Source: Actinomycetes bacterium (GTDB lineage Bacteria > Actinomycetota > Acidimicrobiia > Acidimicrobiales > Acidimicrobiaceae). From it: 64,000 nucleotides of DNA. Below are positions 55,720 through 64,000 of this stretch, piece by piece; position 1 is the stretch's first letter; each line of letters opens with the position of its first letter. The translations under genes and the position numbers were made by a program. The stretch is taken from NCBI GenBank assembly GCA_021841935.1, contig JAKCDL010000006.1:62533-126532 (forward strand), written 5' to 3'. The notes under the pieces are model-generated. The model saw only the letters and a program-made list of their open reading frames with translations. It searched no databases and was not told the origin of the DNA.

Positions 55720-56020
55720 AATGCTGAGTTGAGATTGAACTTATGTCTTTCAAATGAATCGTCGTTGGTTCATCGATAAATCGGTACATACGCCGCCCTT
55801 GTCGTTCTTCTTGTCTACTGATTTGCCACTTCGCAGATCTTGCGACTTTGCGTCTTATTTAAAGTCGCCATAACGCAGAGATAATTTGTTATGGAAGCTA
55901 CAAAACTCGCAAGGACTCCATATTGATTTGATAGCCTTGCATCTTGGCAGTATCAGCGCATTTGAATAGATCCACTAGTGGAAATCAAGAATATTTGTAT
56001 TGAAAGAGGGGGGAAGGGTC
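55720..56020. other. Intergenic region
   Basis: No supported gene between the padR terminator and the hydrolase gene; it likely includes the hydrolase promoter. Confidence 0.35.
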
Positions 56021-56983
56021 TTGGAGGCTTCAGTCGTTGAGGTTGGCGGCAAGCAATTCGAAGTGGTATCTGAGGGTGAAGGGCCGCTCATCCTCTTCCT
56101 CCATGGTTTCCCCGAAGGTTGGTACTCATGGCGAAGCCAGCTCTCCTACTTTAGTCAAAGGGGCTTCAAAGTTGTGGCCTTCAACCAAAGGGGTTATGGC
56201 AGGTCATTTGCTCCTAAAGAGGTGAAGGACTACAACATGCTATCGCTCGCTGGCGATGCTATAGCTGTGGCTGCATCAGTTCAAAAGGGCCCCTTTTACC
56301 TAGTCGGCCACGATTGGGGCGCCGCTCTTTCGTGGAATATCGCGGTATTTCGTCCTGATCTGGTAAAGGCTGTAGTAGGTCTAAGTGTTCCATTTAGGCC
56401 AAGAACTGCCTCAGCACCGCTAGCTCGAATTGCCGCAATGGGAGGAGAGAACTTCTACCAAATCTACTTTCAAGAGGTAGGACGGGCAGAGGCTGACTTT
56501 GAAGGCGACATCGCTCAAAGTTTGAAGGCGATGTACCTTGGGATATCACACGATGCAATTCGTCTCGTTGGAAAGACTTGGTCGATGTCAAAGCGTGATG
56601 GCCAACCCCTGATGGCCAGTGCTCCAAATATCGATATCTCTGCGTCAAATTGGTTGACACAAGAGGATCTTGACCACTTTGTCAAAGACTTCTCAAATAG
56701 TGGCTTCTTCGGACCTCTCTCTTGGTATCGCAACTTCGACTATAACTGGGAGTTGACCGCTCCATTTGCGGGTTCGAAGATTTTACCACCATCGATGTTT
56801 CTCGGTGGATCTTCCGATCCGGTCACTTCATTTATGAATGTTGCGGAGCTGATCCCTTCCATGGCCTCCTATATGCCAAATCTAAAACGGGCCGAGATAG
56901 TTGATGGTGCTGGTCACTGGTTGCAGCAGGAGAAGCCCGACTTTGTCAATGTGGCAATCGAAGAGTTTATAGAGGGGCTCTAG
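56021..56983 (+). CDS. Alpha/beta-hydrolase, epoxide-hydrolase-like
   Basis: 320-aa soluble hydrolase. The oxyanion motif is HGFPEGWYSW, the nucleophile elbow GHDWGAAL (Asp nucleophile, as in epoxide hydrolases and haloalkane dehalogenases), the acid lies near LGGSSDPVTS and the base in GAGHWLQQEKP. The aspartate nucleophile and HGFPE favour an epoxide hydrolase. TTG 56021 has GGGGGGAAGG upstream; a TTG at 56000 is inside the ribosome-binding region. It precedes the permease cassette by 488 bases. Confidence 0.85.
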   Translation: MEASVVEVGGKQFEVVSEGEGPLILFLHGFPEGWYSWRSQLSYFSQRGFKVVAFNQRGYGRSFAPKEVKDYNMLSLAGDAIAVAASVQKGPFYLVGHDWGAALSWNIAVFRPDLVKAVVGLSVPFRPRTASAPLARIAAMGGENFYQIYFQEVGRAEADFEGDIAQSLKAMYLGISHDAIRLVGKTWSMSKRDGQPLMASAPNIDISASNWLTQEDLDHFVKDFSNSGFFGPLSWYRNFDYNWELTAPFAGSKILPPSMFLGGSSDPVTSFMNVAELIPSMASYMPNLKRAEIVDGAGHWLQQEKPDFVNVAIEEFIEGL

Positions 56984-57471
56984 CTCCCCGGCGGACGTTT
57001 GCGCCGTAGCCAAGGATGCTAGATGATTCATCGATTTCTTGAAGGTATCTTGGTTGAGATAAAACTTACCCGTGGTTACCTGAGATTCAACTGGTAGGTT
57101 TTGCCGTTCATCGAATGGTAGGTCACACTGCCAATTGGCGAGCCGCAATGGCGAATCTGAATCCTCAAGTTATTTGATGGTAAGTTACCTGATCCACAAG
57201 TATCAACCTTCAGATGCCGCGATATCAATAGGTTCCAATTCAGTCGGACTTTGCTGACACGGTTGCAGGTGTGTGGATAGTAGGTGCTTAGAAGGTAGTT
57301 GTCTGGATTGTTTGTTGGGTACTATTTGTGGATTTGACTAAAGCGCAATAAGTTTGAGCGATATCTTTGAAGTTGTGGGGATACTTCTTTTGTCGACTTC
57401 GAACTATTCGAAGTAGTGAAATTCAGGCCCTTATCACCTAAGGTGAAGGGTGACCTAGGGGGAGGGTTTCG
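56984..57471. other. Gene-poor region
   Basis: No intact gene. A minus-strand stretch near 57060-57180 gives protein-like residues (GSPIGSVTYHSMNGKTYQL) ending in a stop, without a start or upstream frame; possibly transposase debris, not assigned. Confidence 0.3.
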
Positions 57472-58953
57472 TTGATAAGGGCACGACTTGCGGCAAAGCA
57501 AGATCAAGAGACGCTAGCTAGCTTTGGTTATCAGCAAGACCTTCGGCGATCACTTCGATTCTTCGCGCTCTTTGGAGTTTCGTTCTCTGTCATCTCTATT
57601 ACCACTGGAATCTTTCTCGCATTTGGTAGTGCATTGAGCGACCTTGGTCCTGTAGCAATTTGGGAGTGGCTGCTAGTTGGAGCGGGACAGATAGTTATTG
57701 CGCTAGTGGTGGCGGAGCTAGGAGCTCGAATGCCCTTGGCTGGATATGCATACCAATGGGGGTCTCGACTAGGTGGATCTCGATATGGATGGTTTGTCGG
57801 CTTCTTTGGCCTCTTATATATGTCCGTCGGTGGAGGGGCCATCTTTTTATTGATTGGTTCACCACTTCTATTATCTGAATTTGGTGTAACAAACCCAACT
57901 AAGTTGACCGTCCTTATCGTCACCTTGGTGATCATGATCATTCCGATAGTTGTAAATATCGTCTCGGTTTCACTTGCTGCAAAGGTCAATACCGTTGCCG
58001 TTTTGACTGAGATCGTTGGAACAGTCTTCTTTGGCTTGCTTCTCTTCATCCTGTGGGCGATTCACTATAAGCCCTCCCCTTATCACCTTTCGATACTGAC
58101 GACATCGATTCCTATCTTGCATCAATCACGGTGGTATCAAATTGTTATGGCTTCGATCTTGGGAACTTACACATTGGTGGGCTTCGAGATGGCAGCCGAT
58201 ATGGCAGAAGAGGCGATCGATGCGCGAAACATCGTTCCAAAGGCCGTGATAACGGCGGTCGTGGTCTCTGTCGTATTGGGTTTTGTTGCCCTCGTGGGCT
58301 TTGTAGTGGCTATCCCCTCAATTGCTGGTATTTCAAAGGCAAACGTTCCTCTCTTGGCTATCGCAAAGTATTGGCTACCATCACCGATAGTGAAACTCTT
58401 CGTTGGATTTGTCGTATTCTCAATGTTTTCAATAAGTGTTATCGGAACGGCTGCTCAATCGAGGTTGGTATATGCGCTAGCTCGAGATAACATGATGCCC
58501 TTTTCAAAGCCTCTTGCAAGGGTTAGCTCAAAGACGCAGACTCCGGTCGTGGCACTTTTATCGTTTGGAGTGGTTGACTACCTCTTTACCATTGTCGGAT
58601 ACTTCCAGAAGAATACATTTGCAACCTTAATTGGTGCTACGGCGATCATTCCATTCATCATCTATCTGATGATTGCAATCGCCTACTGGCGAAAAAGAGG
58701 CGACCTTCCGCGGGTCGAGGGAGGGTTTTCACTTGGCAAGTTTGCCCCGGTTGTACTCTTGATAGCAATCATTTGGAGCGTGGCGGCAATTCTTTCGCTA
58801 TCTGTACCTAGTTCATTTCGCTTTGCTGACGTGATAGTTCTTGCCTCTCTCGTTCTCGCCGTTGGTTGGTATTGGTTCGCGCTTCGTCACAGATTGGACG
58901 ATGGAGTAGCTGGTGTTGATGTTAAAGGTGGCAACTTTGCAGGCGAGGGATAG
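57472..58953 (+). CDS. APC-superfamily amino acid/amine permease
   Basis: 493-aa, 12-TM transporter of the amino acid/choline transporter type. It begins LRRSLRFFALFGVSFSVIS, has GAGQIVIALVVAELGARMPL with AGYAYQWGSRL (characteristic of the amino-acid/GABA/choline branch), and GFEMAADMAEEAIDARNIVP. The TTG start follows a GGAGGG ribosome-binding site. Seventy-three bases downstream is a PLP lyase gene, and then a sugar-type kinase in close spacing. This makes an amino alcohol or amine a reasonable substrate, by inference. Confidence 0.87.
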   Translation: MIRARLAAKQDQETLASFGYQQDLRRSLRFFALFGVSFSVISITTGIFLAFGSALSDLGPVAIWEWLLVGAGQIVIALVVAELGARMPLAGYAYQWGSRLGGSRYGWFVGFFGLLYMSVGGGAIFLLIGSPLLLSEFGVTNPTKLTVLIVTLVIMIIPIVVNIVSVSLAAKVNTVAVLTEIVGTVFFGLLLFILWAIHYKPSPYHLSILTTSIPILHQSRWYQIVMASILGTYTLVGFEMAADMAEEAIDARNIVPKAVITAVVVSVVLGFVALVGFVVAIPSIAGISKANVPLLAIAKYWLPSPIVKLFVGFVVFSMFSISVIGTAAQSRLVYALARDNMMPFSKPLARVSSKTQTPVVALLSFGVVDYLFTIVGYFQKNTFATLIGATAIIPFIIYLMIAIAYWRKRGDLPRVEGGFSLGKFAPVVLLIAIIWSVAAILSLSVPSSFRFADVIVLASLVLAVGWYWFALRHRLDDGVAGVDVKGGNFAGEG

Positions 58954-59038
58954 AACTAATAGTAAGTAGGCGACTTTGTCAATAAGTGTTTGGTGGCGAC
59001 CTTGATCTACAAGGACGTCGTGTTGGTTGAAGGACTAT

Positions 59039-60442
59039 ATGAGCAATAGCGGAGATGAACTTTTGGACTACTTCTATCCCTATAGGAGTAGGTACCCCGT
59101 ATTTGACAGGTTACCCGATAGTGGGGTTGATAAGGGCGAGGTTCTGCGCTATATCGAAGATATGGCAGGTAGTGAGGATGCTCTTGGTGACGAAGGTCGC
59201 TGTTCTGGTTCAATCTACCTCGGCGACCATGACCACTATAAATTCTTGTCTGAAGTCTTTTCCCACTTCGCCCACGCCAACGTACTCCAGCGAGATATGT
59301 ATCCAAGTGCCACAAAGTTTGAGGGCGAGATCATATCTATGGTGGCGAAGATGTTAGGTGGCGATAGTCGAAACGGTGAAGTCTGCGGCGTATTGACTTC
59401 GGGAGGCAGCGAGTCGTTGATGTCTGCGCTCTATGCCTATCGCGAATGGGCTCGAAAAGAGCGAGGTATTGAAGATCCTGAGGTCATCATTCCGGTCACT
59501 GCTCACGTTGCGCTCGATAAGGGAGCCCACTACTTTGGCATAAAGGTTCTACATGCTCCGGTTACCGACGAGTACCTAGTCGACGTGGATTGGGTTTCGA
59601 ATCACATCAACGCTAACACGATAGCTATCGTTGGTTCAGCTGGATCGTACCCATATGGACTTGTCGATCCGATAGAGGAACTTGGTAAGTTGGCTCTAGA
59701 ACACGGCATTGGACTTCACGTCGACGGTTGTCTAGGTGGCTTTCTTCTCCCATTTGCCGCTCTTTCAGGGTGGAAGGTGAGGCCATTTGACTTTTCGGTA
59801 CCAGGGGTAACGTCAATCTCTGTTGATACCCATAAGTACGGATATGCCCTCAAGGGAACTTCAGTCCTTCTCTATGCAAGTAGACAGCTGCGCAAGAATC
59901 AATACTTTACATACCCCGATTGGCCAGGTGGGCTCTATCTATCTCCAGGAATGGCAGGTTCGCGTTCAGGTGGTCTCATAGCATCAACATGGGCATCTAT
60001 GGTCACAATGGGATCGGCAGGGTATCGAAAGATTGCCAACGATATCATGGTTACGGCAGACAAGCTAAAAGAGGCGATCCTTGATATCGACGACCTATTT
60101 ATCTTTGGAGATCCACTATTTCTAGTTGCCTTTGGAAGTAAGACGCTAGATATCTTTCACGTCAATGACTATCTTTCGCAAAAGGGGTGGAGGATGAATG
60201 GACTTCAGCTTCCGGCCGGCCTTCACTTTTGCATAACGAGGCCAAATACGGCCGAAGGGGTCATTGAAAAATTTATCGAAGACTTACGGCTTGCAGTTGA
60301 ATATGCCAAGAGGGATGATATCGGAGGAGCAAAGTCTGGCGCACTCTATGGGATTGCGGGATCGCCCGAGGGAAATGCAGCAGTCGATGAGCTTCTCTCG
60401 GGCGCTCTCGATGGATTTCTCGATGTCGCACCTCAGGTTTAG
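59039..60442 (+). CDS. PLP-dependent sphingosine-1-phosphate lyase/decarboxylase-like protein
   Basis: 467-aa group II PLP enzyme most like sphingosine-1-phosphate lyases. Characteristic segments are LTSGGSESLMSALYAYREWAR, HVDGCLGGFLLPFA and the PLP lysine K266 in SVDTHKYGYALKGTSV, followed by YASRQLRKNQYF. Eukaryotic S1P lyases have an N-terminal membrane anchor; this one does not. Bacterial relatives cleave phosphorylated amino alcohols between C2 and C3. ATG 59039 is close behind GAAGGA; TTG 59027 is possible. An 11-base gap links it to the kinase gene. Confidence 0.85.
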   Translation: MSNSGDELLDYFYPYRSRYPVFDRLPDSGVDKGEVLRYIEDMAGSEDALGDEGRCSGSIYLGDHDHYKFLSEVFSHFAHANVLQRDMYPSATKFEGEIISMVAKMLGGDSRNGEVCGVLTSGGSESLMSALYAYREWARKERGIEDPEVIIPVTAHVALDKGAHYFGIKVLHAPVTDEYLVDVDWVSNHINANTIAIVGSAGSYPYGLVDPIEELGKLALEHGIGLHVDGCLGGFLLPFAALSGWKVRPFDFSVPGVTSISVDTHKYGYALKGTSVLLYASRQLRKNQYFTYPDWPGGLYLSPGMAGSRSGGLIASTWASMVTMGSAGYRKIANDIMVTADKLKEAILDIDDLFIFGDPLFLVAFGSKTLDIFHVNDYLSQKGWRMNGLQLPAGLHFCITRPNTAEGVIEKFIEDLRLAVEYAKRDDIGGAKSGALYGIAGSPEGNAAVDELLSGALDGFLDVAPQV

Positions 60443-60453
60443 TAGTATTACTA

Positions 60454-62010
60454 ATGCGCTATTGCCTCGCAATTGATCTTGGAACCGGTGCTCTCAAGGT
60501 GGGGCTCGTCGGTGAGGATGGCTCTCTGCTGGCACATTTGAGTTCGCCTATCGAAAGTCACTATCGCTCAGATATAAAAGAGGCCACACAAGATCCAAAT
60601 ATTTGGTGGTTGAAGATCATTGACCTTACCAAAGCTATCCTGGAGGCTAATCCCATCTCACGACAGATCGTAGCAGTTGGTGTAACTGGTCAGTGGGCGT
60701 CCACAGTTCCCGTTGACGAAGATGCTAGGCCCACTGGAGATTGTCTACTGTGGCTAGATGAGAGAGGGGAGCGGTTCTCCAAGGAGGTCGTTGGCGGCAG
60801 AGTGATGGGCTATAACGCCTCTGCAGCCCTGAGATTCATCCGAAAGAGCGGAGGTGCGCCGTCACGCTTTGGTGCAGATCCAATCGGCCACATTCGATTT
60901 ATAGAAGATCAACAGCTCGAAGTAGCCAAACGGAGCAGGTGGTACCTTGAGCCAGTCGACTACATAACGATGCGATTGACTGGGGTTGCAAGTGCTACAC
61001 ACGCATCTATGACTGCGAGCTGGTTGACGGATAATCGATATTTGGACCGAATGGCTTATGACAACGAACTTGTCGGCATCGCTAAGGTCCCAGCGTCTAA
61101 GTTGCCACCACTTCGCAGGGTGGGAGAGGTGATCTCTACTATTTTGCCAAAGGTCGCCTTTGAATTAGGACTCTCTCCCGACGTTCAAGTGGTGACGGGA
61201 GTTCCCGACTTGCACTCTGGAGCACTTGGCTCTGACACCGTCGAAGAGGGTAGTGTCCACCTCTGTCTTTCAACCACATCTTGGATATCAACTGTAAGAC
61301 GGACGAAAAAGACTGACATCTTGCACTCGATAGCGACTGTTCCAGGGGTCTTTGAGGGTGAGTACCTAGTTGCAAATAATCATGAGACTGCTGGTGAGTG
61401 CTTAGATTGGCTTTCGACAAACGTTATCCCACCGACGAACCCTTCTACTGATTCAGCGACTTGGTTTGAGGAGTTGAATCGAATGGCACTTGGAGCTGCT
61501 CCTGGCTCCGGGGGCCTCATCTTTACTCCATGGCTCGCTGGCGAGAGATCTCCAGTTGACGATAAAACTCTTCGGTCATCGTGGATTGGTCTGACGCTAA
61601 GCACTCGACGGGAAGAGATGGTCCGCTCTCTCTTTGAGGGCGTTGCACTTTCAAATAGGTGGCTATTTGATCCATTTAGGAAGTTTGTAGTGGGAACAAA
61701 GGTGGAAAAGGTGGCGATGTTTGGAGGTGGCGCCACCTCTGCGCTTTGGTGCGCTTTACATGCTGCTGCGCTTGAGGTTTCGGTCGAGGTAATATCAGAT
61801 CCCACCTTTGTAAATCTTAAGGGAGCCGGCTACCTAGGTTTGATTGGAGTCGGCCTCGTGAATCGCTCGGACTTGCATAATCTCGTAGAAGTTGGAAGTG
61901 TCTACGAGCCAGATTCAATACTTGTAGACGTCGCTAGAAGATCGTATCCAATTTTTGCCAAATCTTATCCAGCAACTCGCCGCATCTCGAAGGCACTCGC
62001 CGCACTTTAA
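60454..62010 (+). CDS. FGGY-family carbohydrate kinase
   Basis: 518-aa ATP-dependent sugar/polyol kinase of the xylulokinase/glycerokinase fold. It begins MRYCLAIDLGTGALKVGLVG (phosphate-1 loop), has VGVTGQWAS, the catalytic-Asp region VVTGVPDLHSGALGS, and the adenosine motif KVEKVAMFGGGATSALWCA. Substrate specificity in this family cannot be read from motifs. It starts 11 bases after the lyase gene, so the two are cotranscribed. Placing an ATP kinase before a phosphate-requiring lyase suggests kinase first and lyase second in one pathway. Confidence 0.87.
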   Translation: MRYCLAIDLGTGALKVGLVGEDGSLLAHLSSPIESHYRSDIKEATQDPNIWWLKIIDLTKAILEANPISRQIVAVGVTGQWASTVPVDEDARPTGDCLLWLDERGERFSKEVVGGRVMGYNASAALRFIRKSGGAPSRFGADPIGHIRFIEDQQLEVAKRSRWYLEPVDYITMRLTGVASATHASMTASWLTDNRYLDRMAYDNELVGIAKVPASKLPPLRRVGEVISTILPKVAFELGLSPDVQVVTGVPDLHSGALGSDTVEEGSVHLCLSTTSWISTVRRTKKTDILHSIATVPGVFEGEYLVANNHETAGECLDWLSTNVIPPTNPSTDSATWFEELNRMALGAAPGSGGLIFTPWLAGERSPVDDKTLRSSWIGLTLSTRREEMVRSLFEGVALSNRWLFDPFRKFVVGTKVEKVAMFGGGATSALWCALHAAALEVSVEVISDPTFVNLKGAGYLGLIGVGLVNRSDLHNLVEVGSVYEPDSILVDVARRSYPIFAKSYPATRRISKALAAL

Positions 62011-62425
62011 GCGTAAGAGTAAGCAATTCATTTAAATTCGTGTCGCTTTGGTCCATTTTTGCTCCGTTTTATAACTTCTGATTTATTCGTTGTTGCTCCT
62101 CGTATCGCGTCTTCTTGCAGTCGACTTCTTCCGATAGATTGTTAATAAGAATTTCAAGAGCCTGTTATCTGTAACCCAATCAAAAATTTTATGAGGCCCT
62201 ACGGGTACCGTTACCTTACTTTATTTTCAGAGCATGTCCTTTGACATATACTCCGCGAACTGGTCTTTGTTGTAAATTACCATCGCCTAACTTCCGTACT
62301 TCTGCGGACGAACTCGAGATATGAAAGAGGATTTACCAAAGTCATTGAAAATCTATTCATTCTATGAATATTCTCACAATCAAATTAATATTGAAGCAAG
62401 GTGATCGTGTGTAATGGAGTGTAGA
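62011..62425. other. A/T-rich intergenic region
   Basis: No gene or terminator recognised. Probably contains the promoter of the surface-protein transcript. Confidence 0.35.
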
Positions 62426-62535
62426 GAGGTTAACCTCAATCGATCGCCACTAAAAGTGGTCGGTGGACGGTTCGGCTAAAACTAATTCGGGAGCCCAACT
62501 CCCATAAGCGTTAGTCGGTACCTTATCGATGATTT
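62426..62535 (+). ncRNA. Structured 5' leader candidate of the surface-protein gene
   Basis: Palindrome GAGGTTAACCTC (62426-62437), hairpin CCAC-TAAAA-GTGG (62447-62459), and a longer stem in which GGTTCGGCTAA (62469-62479) pairs with TTAGTCGGTACC (62511-62522), with wobbles and a small bulge. The longer stem encloses hairpin GGGAG-CCCAA-CTCCC (62489-62503). It resembles a riboswitch-like leader, but it does not match a class I can name. Confidence 0.35.
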
Positions 62536-62592
62536 GAGGTTGGGTGTGCGGAGAGCTCGTTGTTTCGAGTTCTTCTGAAAGGATATTTTATT

Positions 62593-63279
62593 ATGTTTGG
62601 TAAGGCAATAAGGACAAAGACACTAATCGCTGGTGCTTCTGCAATATTTGTGACAGGTACGGGATTTGCTGCAGCAACAGGCTCACTGCCCGGACCATTA
62701 CAGCAAGCTATGTCGCTGACTGGTGCTTCCGTTGGATTCTCTATTCCATCAGGTTCGACGAGTACGTCGACCACCTCGACCTCTAGCGGATCGTCTTCAA
62801 GCTCCACAACAGCCGCGCCGTCTGGTTCCACAACGACAACGGCTGCTCCATCTGGTTCCACTACAACTACAGCTGCGCCATCTGGTTCCACTACAACTAC
62901 AGCCGCGCCATCTGGCTCCACAACGACAACAGCTGCGCCATCTGGTTCCACTACAACTACAGCCGCGCCATCTGGCTCCACAACGACAACGGCTGCTCCA
63001 ACTGGAACTACATCGACGATCGTCGCCCTTACTGGCCCGCTAAGTGGTGGATGTTCGGCTTCAGCTAGCACCACTACTACCTCTGCTTCAACGATCATCT
63101 CCAACGAAGGTGACGATCACGTCGGAGAGTGCGAGGGCGCTGAGCACGCCCATACTTCCCTTCCGAAGGCCGGAGATGGTGCAAGTCAAGACTCAAGCGA
63201 TGGTTCGTCGTCTACGCTTGGTACGACATCTTCTTCTTCAACAACCGTTACCGGCCTCAACGCACCTGAGGACAACTAA
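62593..63279 (+). CDS. Secreted/surface Ser-Thr-Ala-Pro repeat protein
   Basis: 228-aa exported protein. The N-terminus MFGKAIRTKTLIAGASAIFV continues into a signal peptide with cleavage likely near GFAAATG. The middle is six perfect-to-near-perfect decapeptide repeats SGSTTTTAAP, followed by a Ser/Thr region with one Cys on either side of an acidic/His segment (GEDDH- and GECEGAEHAHTSLPKAG-like). No LPxTG anchor is seen. ATG 62593 has AAAGGA nine bases upstream; the frame opens at 62560. Probably a glycosylated surface or cell-wall-spanning protein; no function is assigned. Confidence 0.75.
   Translation: MFGKAIRTKTLIAGASAIFVTGTGFAAATGSLPGPLQQAMSLTGASVGFSIPSGSTSTSTTSTSSGSSSSSTTAAPSGSTTTTAAPSGSTTTTAAPSGSTTTTAAPSGSTTTTAAPSGSTTTTAAPSGSTTTTAAPTGTTSTIVALTGPLSGGCSASASTTTTSASTIISNEGDDHVGECEGAEHAHTSLPKAGDGASQDSSDGSSSTLGTTSSSSTTVTGLNAPEDN
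62821..63000. repeat. Six 30-bp in-frame coding repeats
   Basis: Six 30-base units encode SGSTTTTAAP each. Two sequence subtypes alternate (units 1, 4, 6 against 2, 3, 5), so the last four units look like a duplicated 60-bp pair. Not a CRISPR: there are no spacers. Confidence 0.95.
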
Positions 63280-63370
63280 CTTTTCAAGATGACCGTAGCC
63301 AATTAGTCAATATTTGCTGATCAATCTATCTTCTTAGTCAGTTTGATCGCCTCTTGTGTAAAGGAAAGCT

Positions 63371-63402
63371 GAGAGGGAGGGGTAATATTACCCCTCCCTC
63401 TC
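63371..63402 (+). terminator. Perfect 32-bp palindrome after the surface-protein gene
   Basis: Arms GAGAGGGAGGGGTAAT and its exact complement with no spacer, then TTAGTCCTTTTTG. It probably terminates the surface-protein transcript. Confidence 0.75.
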
Positions 63403-63661
63403 TTAGTCCTTTTTGTTTCGAGAGAGCAAGTTATCGTTTCTATTCAAAGCCCCTAATCCATTGAAAGCCTCCTTACTTTGAGCGAGACTCCATATCTACA
63501 GGTTCAAAGATCTAGAGGTGAGGAGATCCTCTAAGCTCTAGCGGTCGGCGTTGACAATTGACCTATAAGGTCAAGTCTTCTACTTCGTTTCGGCTTGTGA
63601 GGGGATTTGACCAGGTTAGTTTGGGCTCCGCCTATAGAGTGGTGCAGTTTCGCTTAATGCC

Positions 63662-63699
63662 AGAAGTGCCAACGGAAGGTAATCCGTTGGCACTTCTTT
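63662..63699. terminator. Hairpin between convergent transcripts (possibly bidirectional)
   Basis: Perfect 14-bp stem AGAAGTGCCAACGG/CCGTTGGCACTTCT with an 8-base loop. T-rich on the right (TTTG), it lies 60 bases past the cysE stop on the minus strand, so it can serve cysE and any plus-strand RNA. Confidence 0.7.
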
Positions 63700-63758
63700 G
63701 TACTAACAAACATTTGCCTCAAGGTCTTTGGAAGCTACCTTAGAAAGATAACTGTCAC

Positions 63759-64000
63759 CTAGATCGAAAAGTCTTCAATTGACCAATAGCCGTCTGAATT
63801 GGGTCGAATATGGTTAGCCGATGTGTGCATCTGCGTCATCTCTTCCATTGAAGTCTCAATCTCGTCTACCCGTTCGATAAGGGATCTGAGCCCCTCCCCA
63901 ATTGCGTCCGGCATGTCTAGTCCTGCTCGCGCGACAGATGGTAGCCGTGCATAGCTCGGAGGCGTGGAGACGATTTGTCCGGGTACACCGACGACGACTG
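63759..64000 (-). CDS. cysE: Serine O-acetyltransferase, C-terminal part (runs off the window)
   Basis: The minus strand reads in from the right edge and ends at TAG 63761-63759. The visible 80 residues begin VVVGVPGQIVSTPPSYARLP, the end of the left-handed beta-helix of serine acetyltransferase (the V-G-V-P-G-x-I motif). They continue with an alpha-helical tail (PDAIGEGLRSLIERVDEIE) seen in actinobacterial CysE. It makes O-acetylserine for cysteine synthesis and so uses the sulfide from the cys operon at 13-18 kb. The 5' part is outside the window. Confidence 0.75.
   Translation of the reverse strand, partial: VVVGVPGQIVSTPPSYARLPSVARAGLDMPDAIGEGLRSLIERVDEIETSMEEMTQMHTSANHIRPNSDGYWSIEDFSI

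Larger units (their letters stand above)
63280..63758. other. Intergenic region with two strong hairpins, possible small RNA
   Basis: No protein gene. It contains a 32-bp palindrome (63371-63402), a 17-bp palindrome TTGACCT-ATA-AGGTCAA (63558-63574) next to a TTGACA hexamer (63551-63556), and a strong hairpin (63662-63697). An unannotated short RNA between 63575 and 63700 is possible. Confidence 0.35.

Noticed and set aside
62821..63000. Regular 30-bp repeats that could be taken for a CRISPR array
   Set aside because: Units are contiguous with no spacers and encode an in-frame decapeptide in a secreted protein.
62523..63104. Long minus-strand valine-rich open frame opposite the repeat protein
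   Set aside because: It is the antisense of the 30-bp coding repeats; no start signal and nonsense composition.

Overview
The window reads as chromosomal DNA of a moderate-GC actinobacterium (high 40s % GC by eye). The best anchor is 31-40 kb, where gcvH, a GarA-type FHA protein, an FtsR-type MerR regulator, a DUF151 nuclease, a second MerR regulator and further glycine-cleavage genes follow one another, with pgsA a few kb upstream. This order parallels the mycobacterial pgsA2-gcvH-garA-Rv1828-Rv1829-Rv1830-gcvB neighbourhood. Frequent TTG/GTG starts with good ribosome-binding sites, actinobacterial CysI/CysH types and the modest GC suggest the class Acidimicrobiia (for example an Acidithrix/Ferrimicrobium relative). 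The genus is an inference.

0-7.5 kb: ychF, a DUF35/thiolase-like pair, a CDF metal exporter, a TetR/MFS divergent pair and an HDOD gene behind a terminator-like leader. 7.9-12.9 kb: a complete iron-type ABC importer (lipoprotein, fused permease, ATPase) and an orphan OmpR-type response regulator. 13-18 kb: a minus-strand assimilatory sulfate operon (cysI, met8-like, cysC, cysH, sat) with a strong inverted-repeat operator over its -10 box. The end of cysE lies at the right edge of the window. 18-25.4 kb: a second MFS exporter, a DEAD-box helicase with an RG-rich tail, a GATase1 protein, a receptor-less chemotaxis signalling module and a CcdA-type thiol transporter.

25.7-29.8 kb: an MBL hydrolase, pgsA and a GDP-mannose pyrophosphorylase fused to a phosphomannomutase-like domain whose active-site motifs are all degenerate. 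29.8-32 kb: an accessory insertion holding a dead IS630 transposase and an MntA/HepT toxin-antitoxin pair with a frameshifted toxin. 32-40 kb: the gcv/garA/ftsR block. 40-46 kb: an amino-acid permease, a class II aldolase, a GmrSD-like DUF262-DUF1524 gene broken by one in-frame stop, and a dead IS3 element. The broken defence or toxin genes and dead IS elements indicate two decaying islands.

46-55.6 kb: membrane and secreted proteins (including PsiE-like and RDD proteins), zwf, a multi-TM protein fused to an SCO1-type copper chaperone, a lipoprotein, and a His-rich PadR regulator with its own operator. 56-62 kb: an epoxide-hydrolase-like enzyme, then an APC permease, a sphingosine-phosphate-lyase-like PLP enzyme and an FGGY kinase. 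The last three look like one import, phosphorylation and cleavage cassette. 62.4-64 kb: a structured leader, a secreted Ser/Thr repeat protein, a perfect 32-bp palindrome and the 3' end of cysE. No tRNA, rRNA, CRISPR array or intact mobile element was found.
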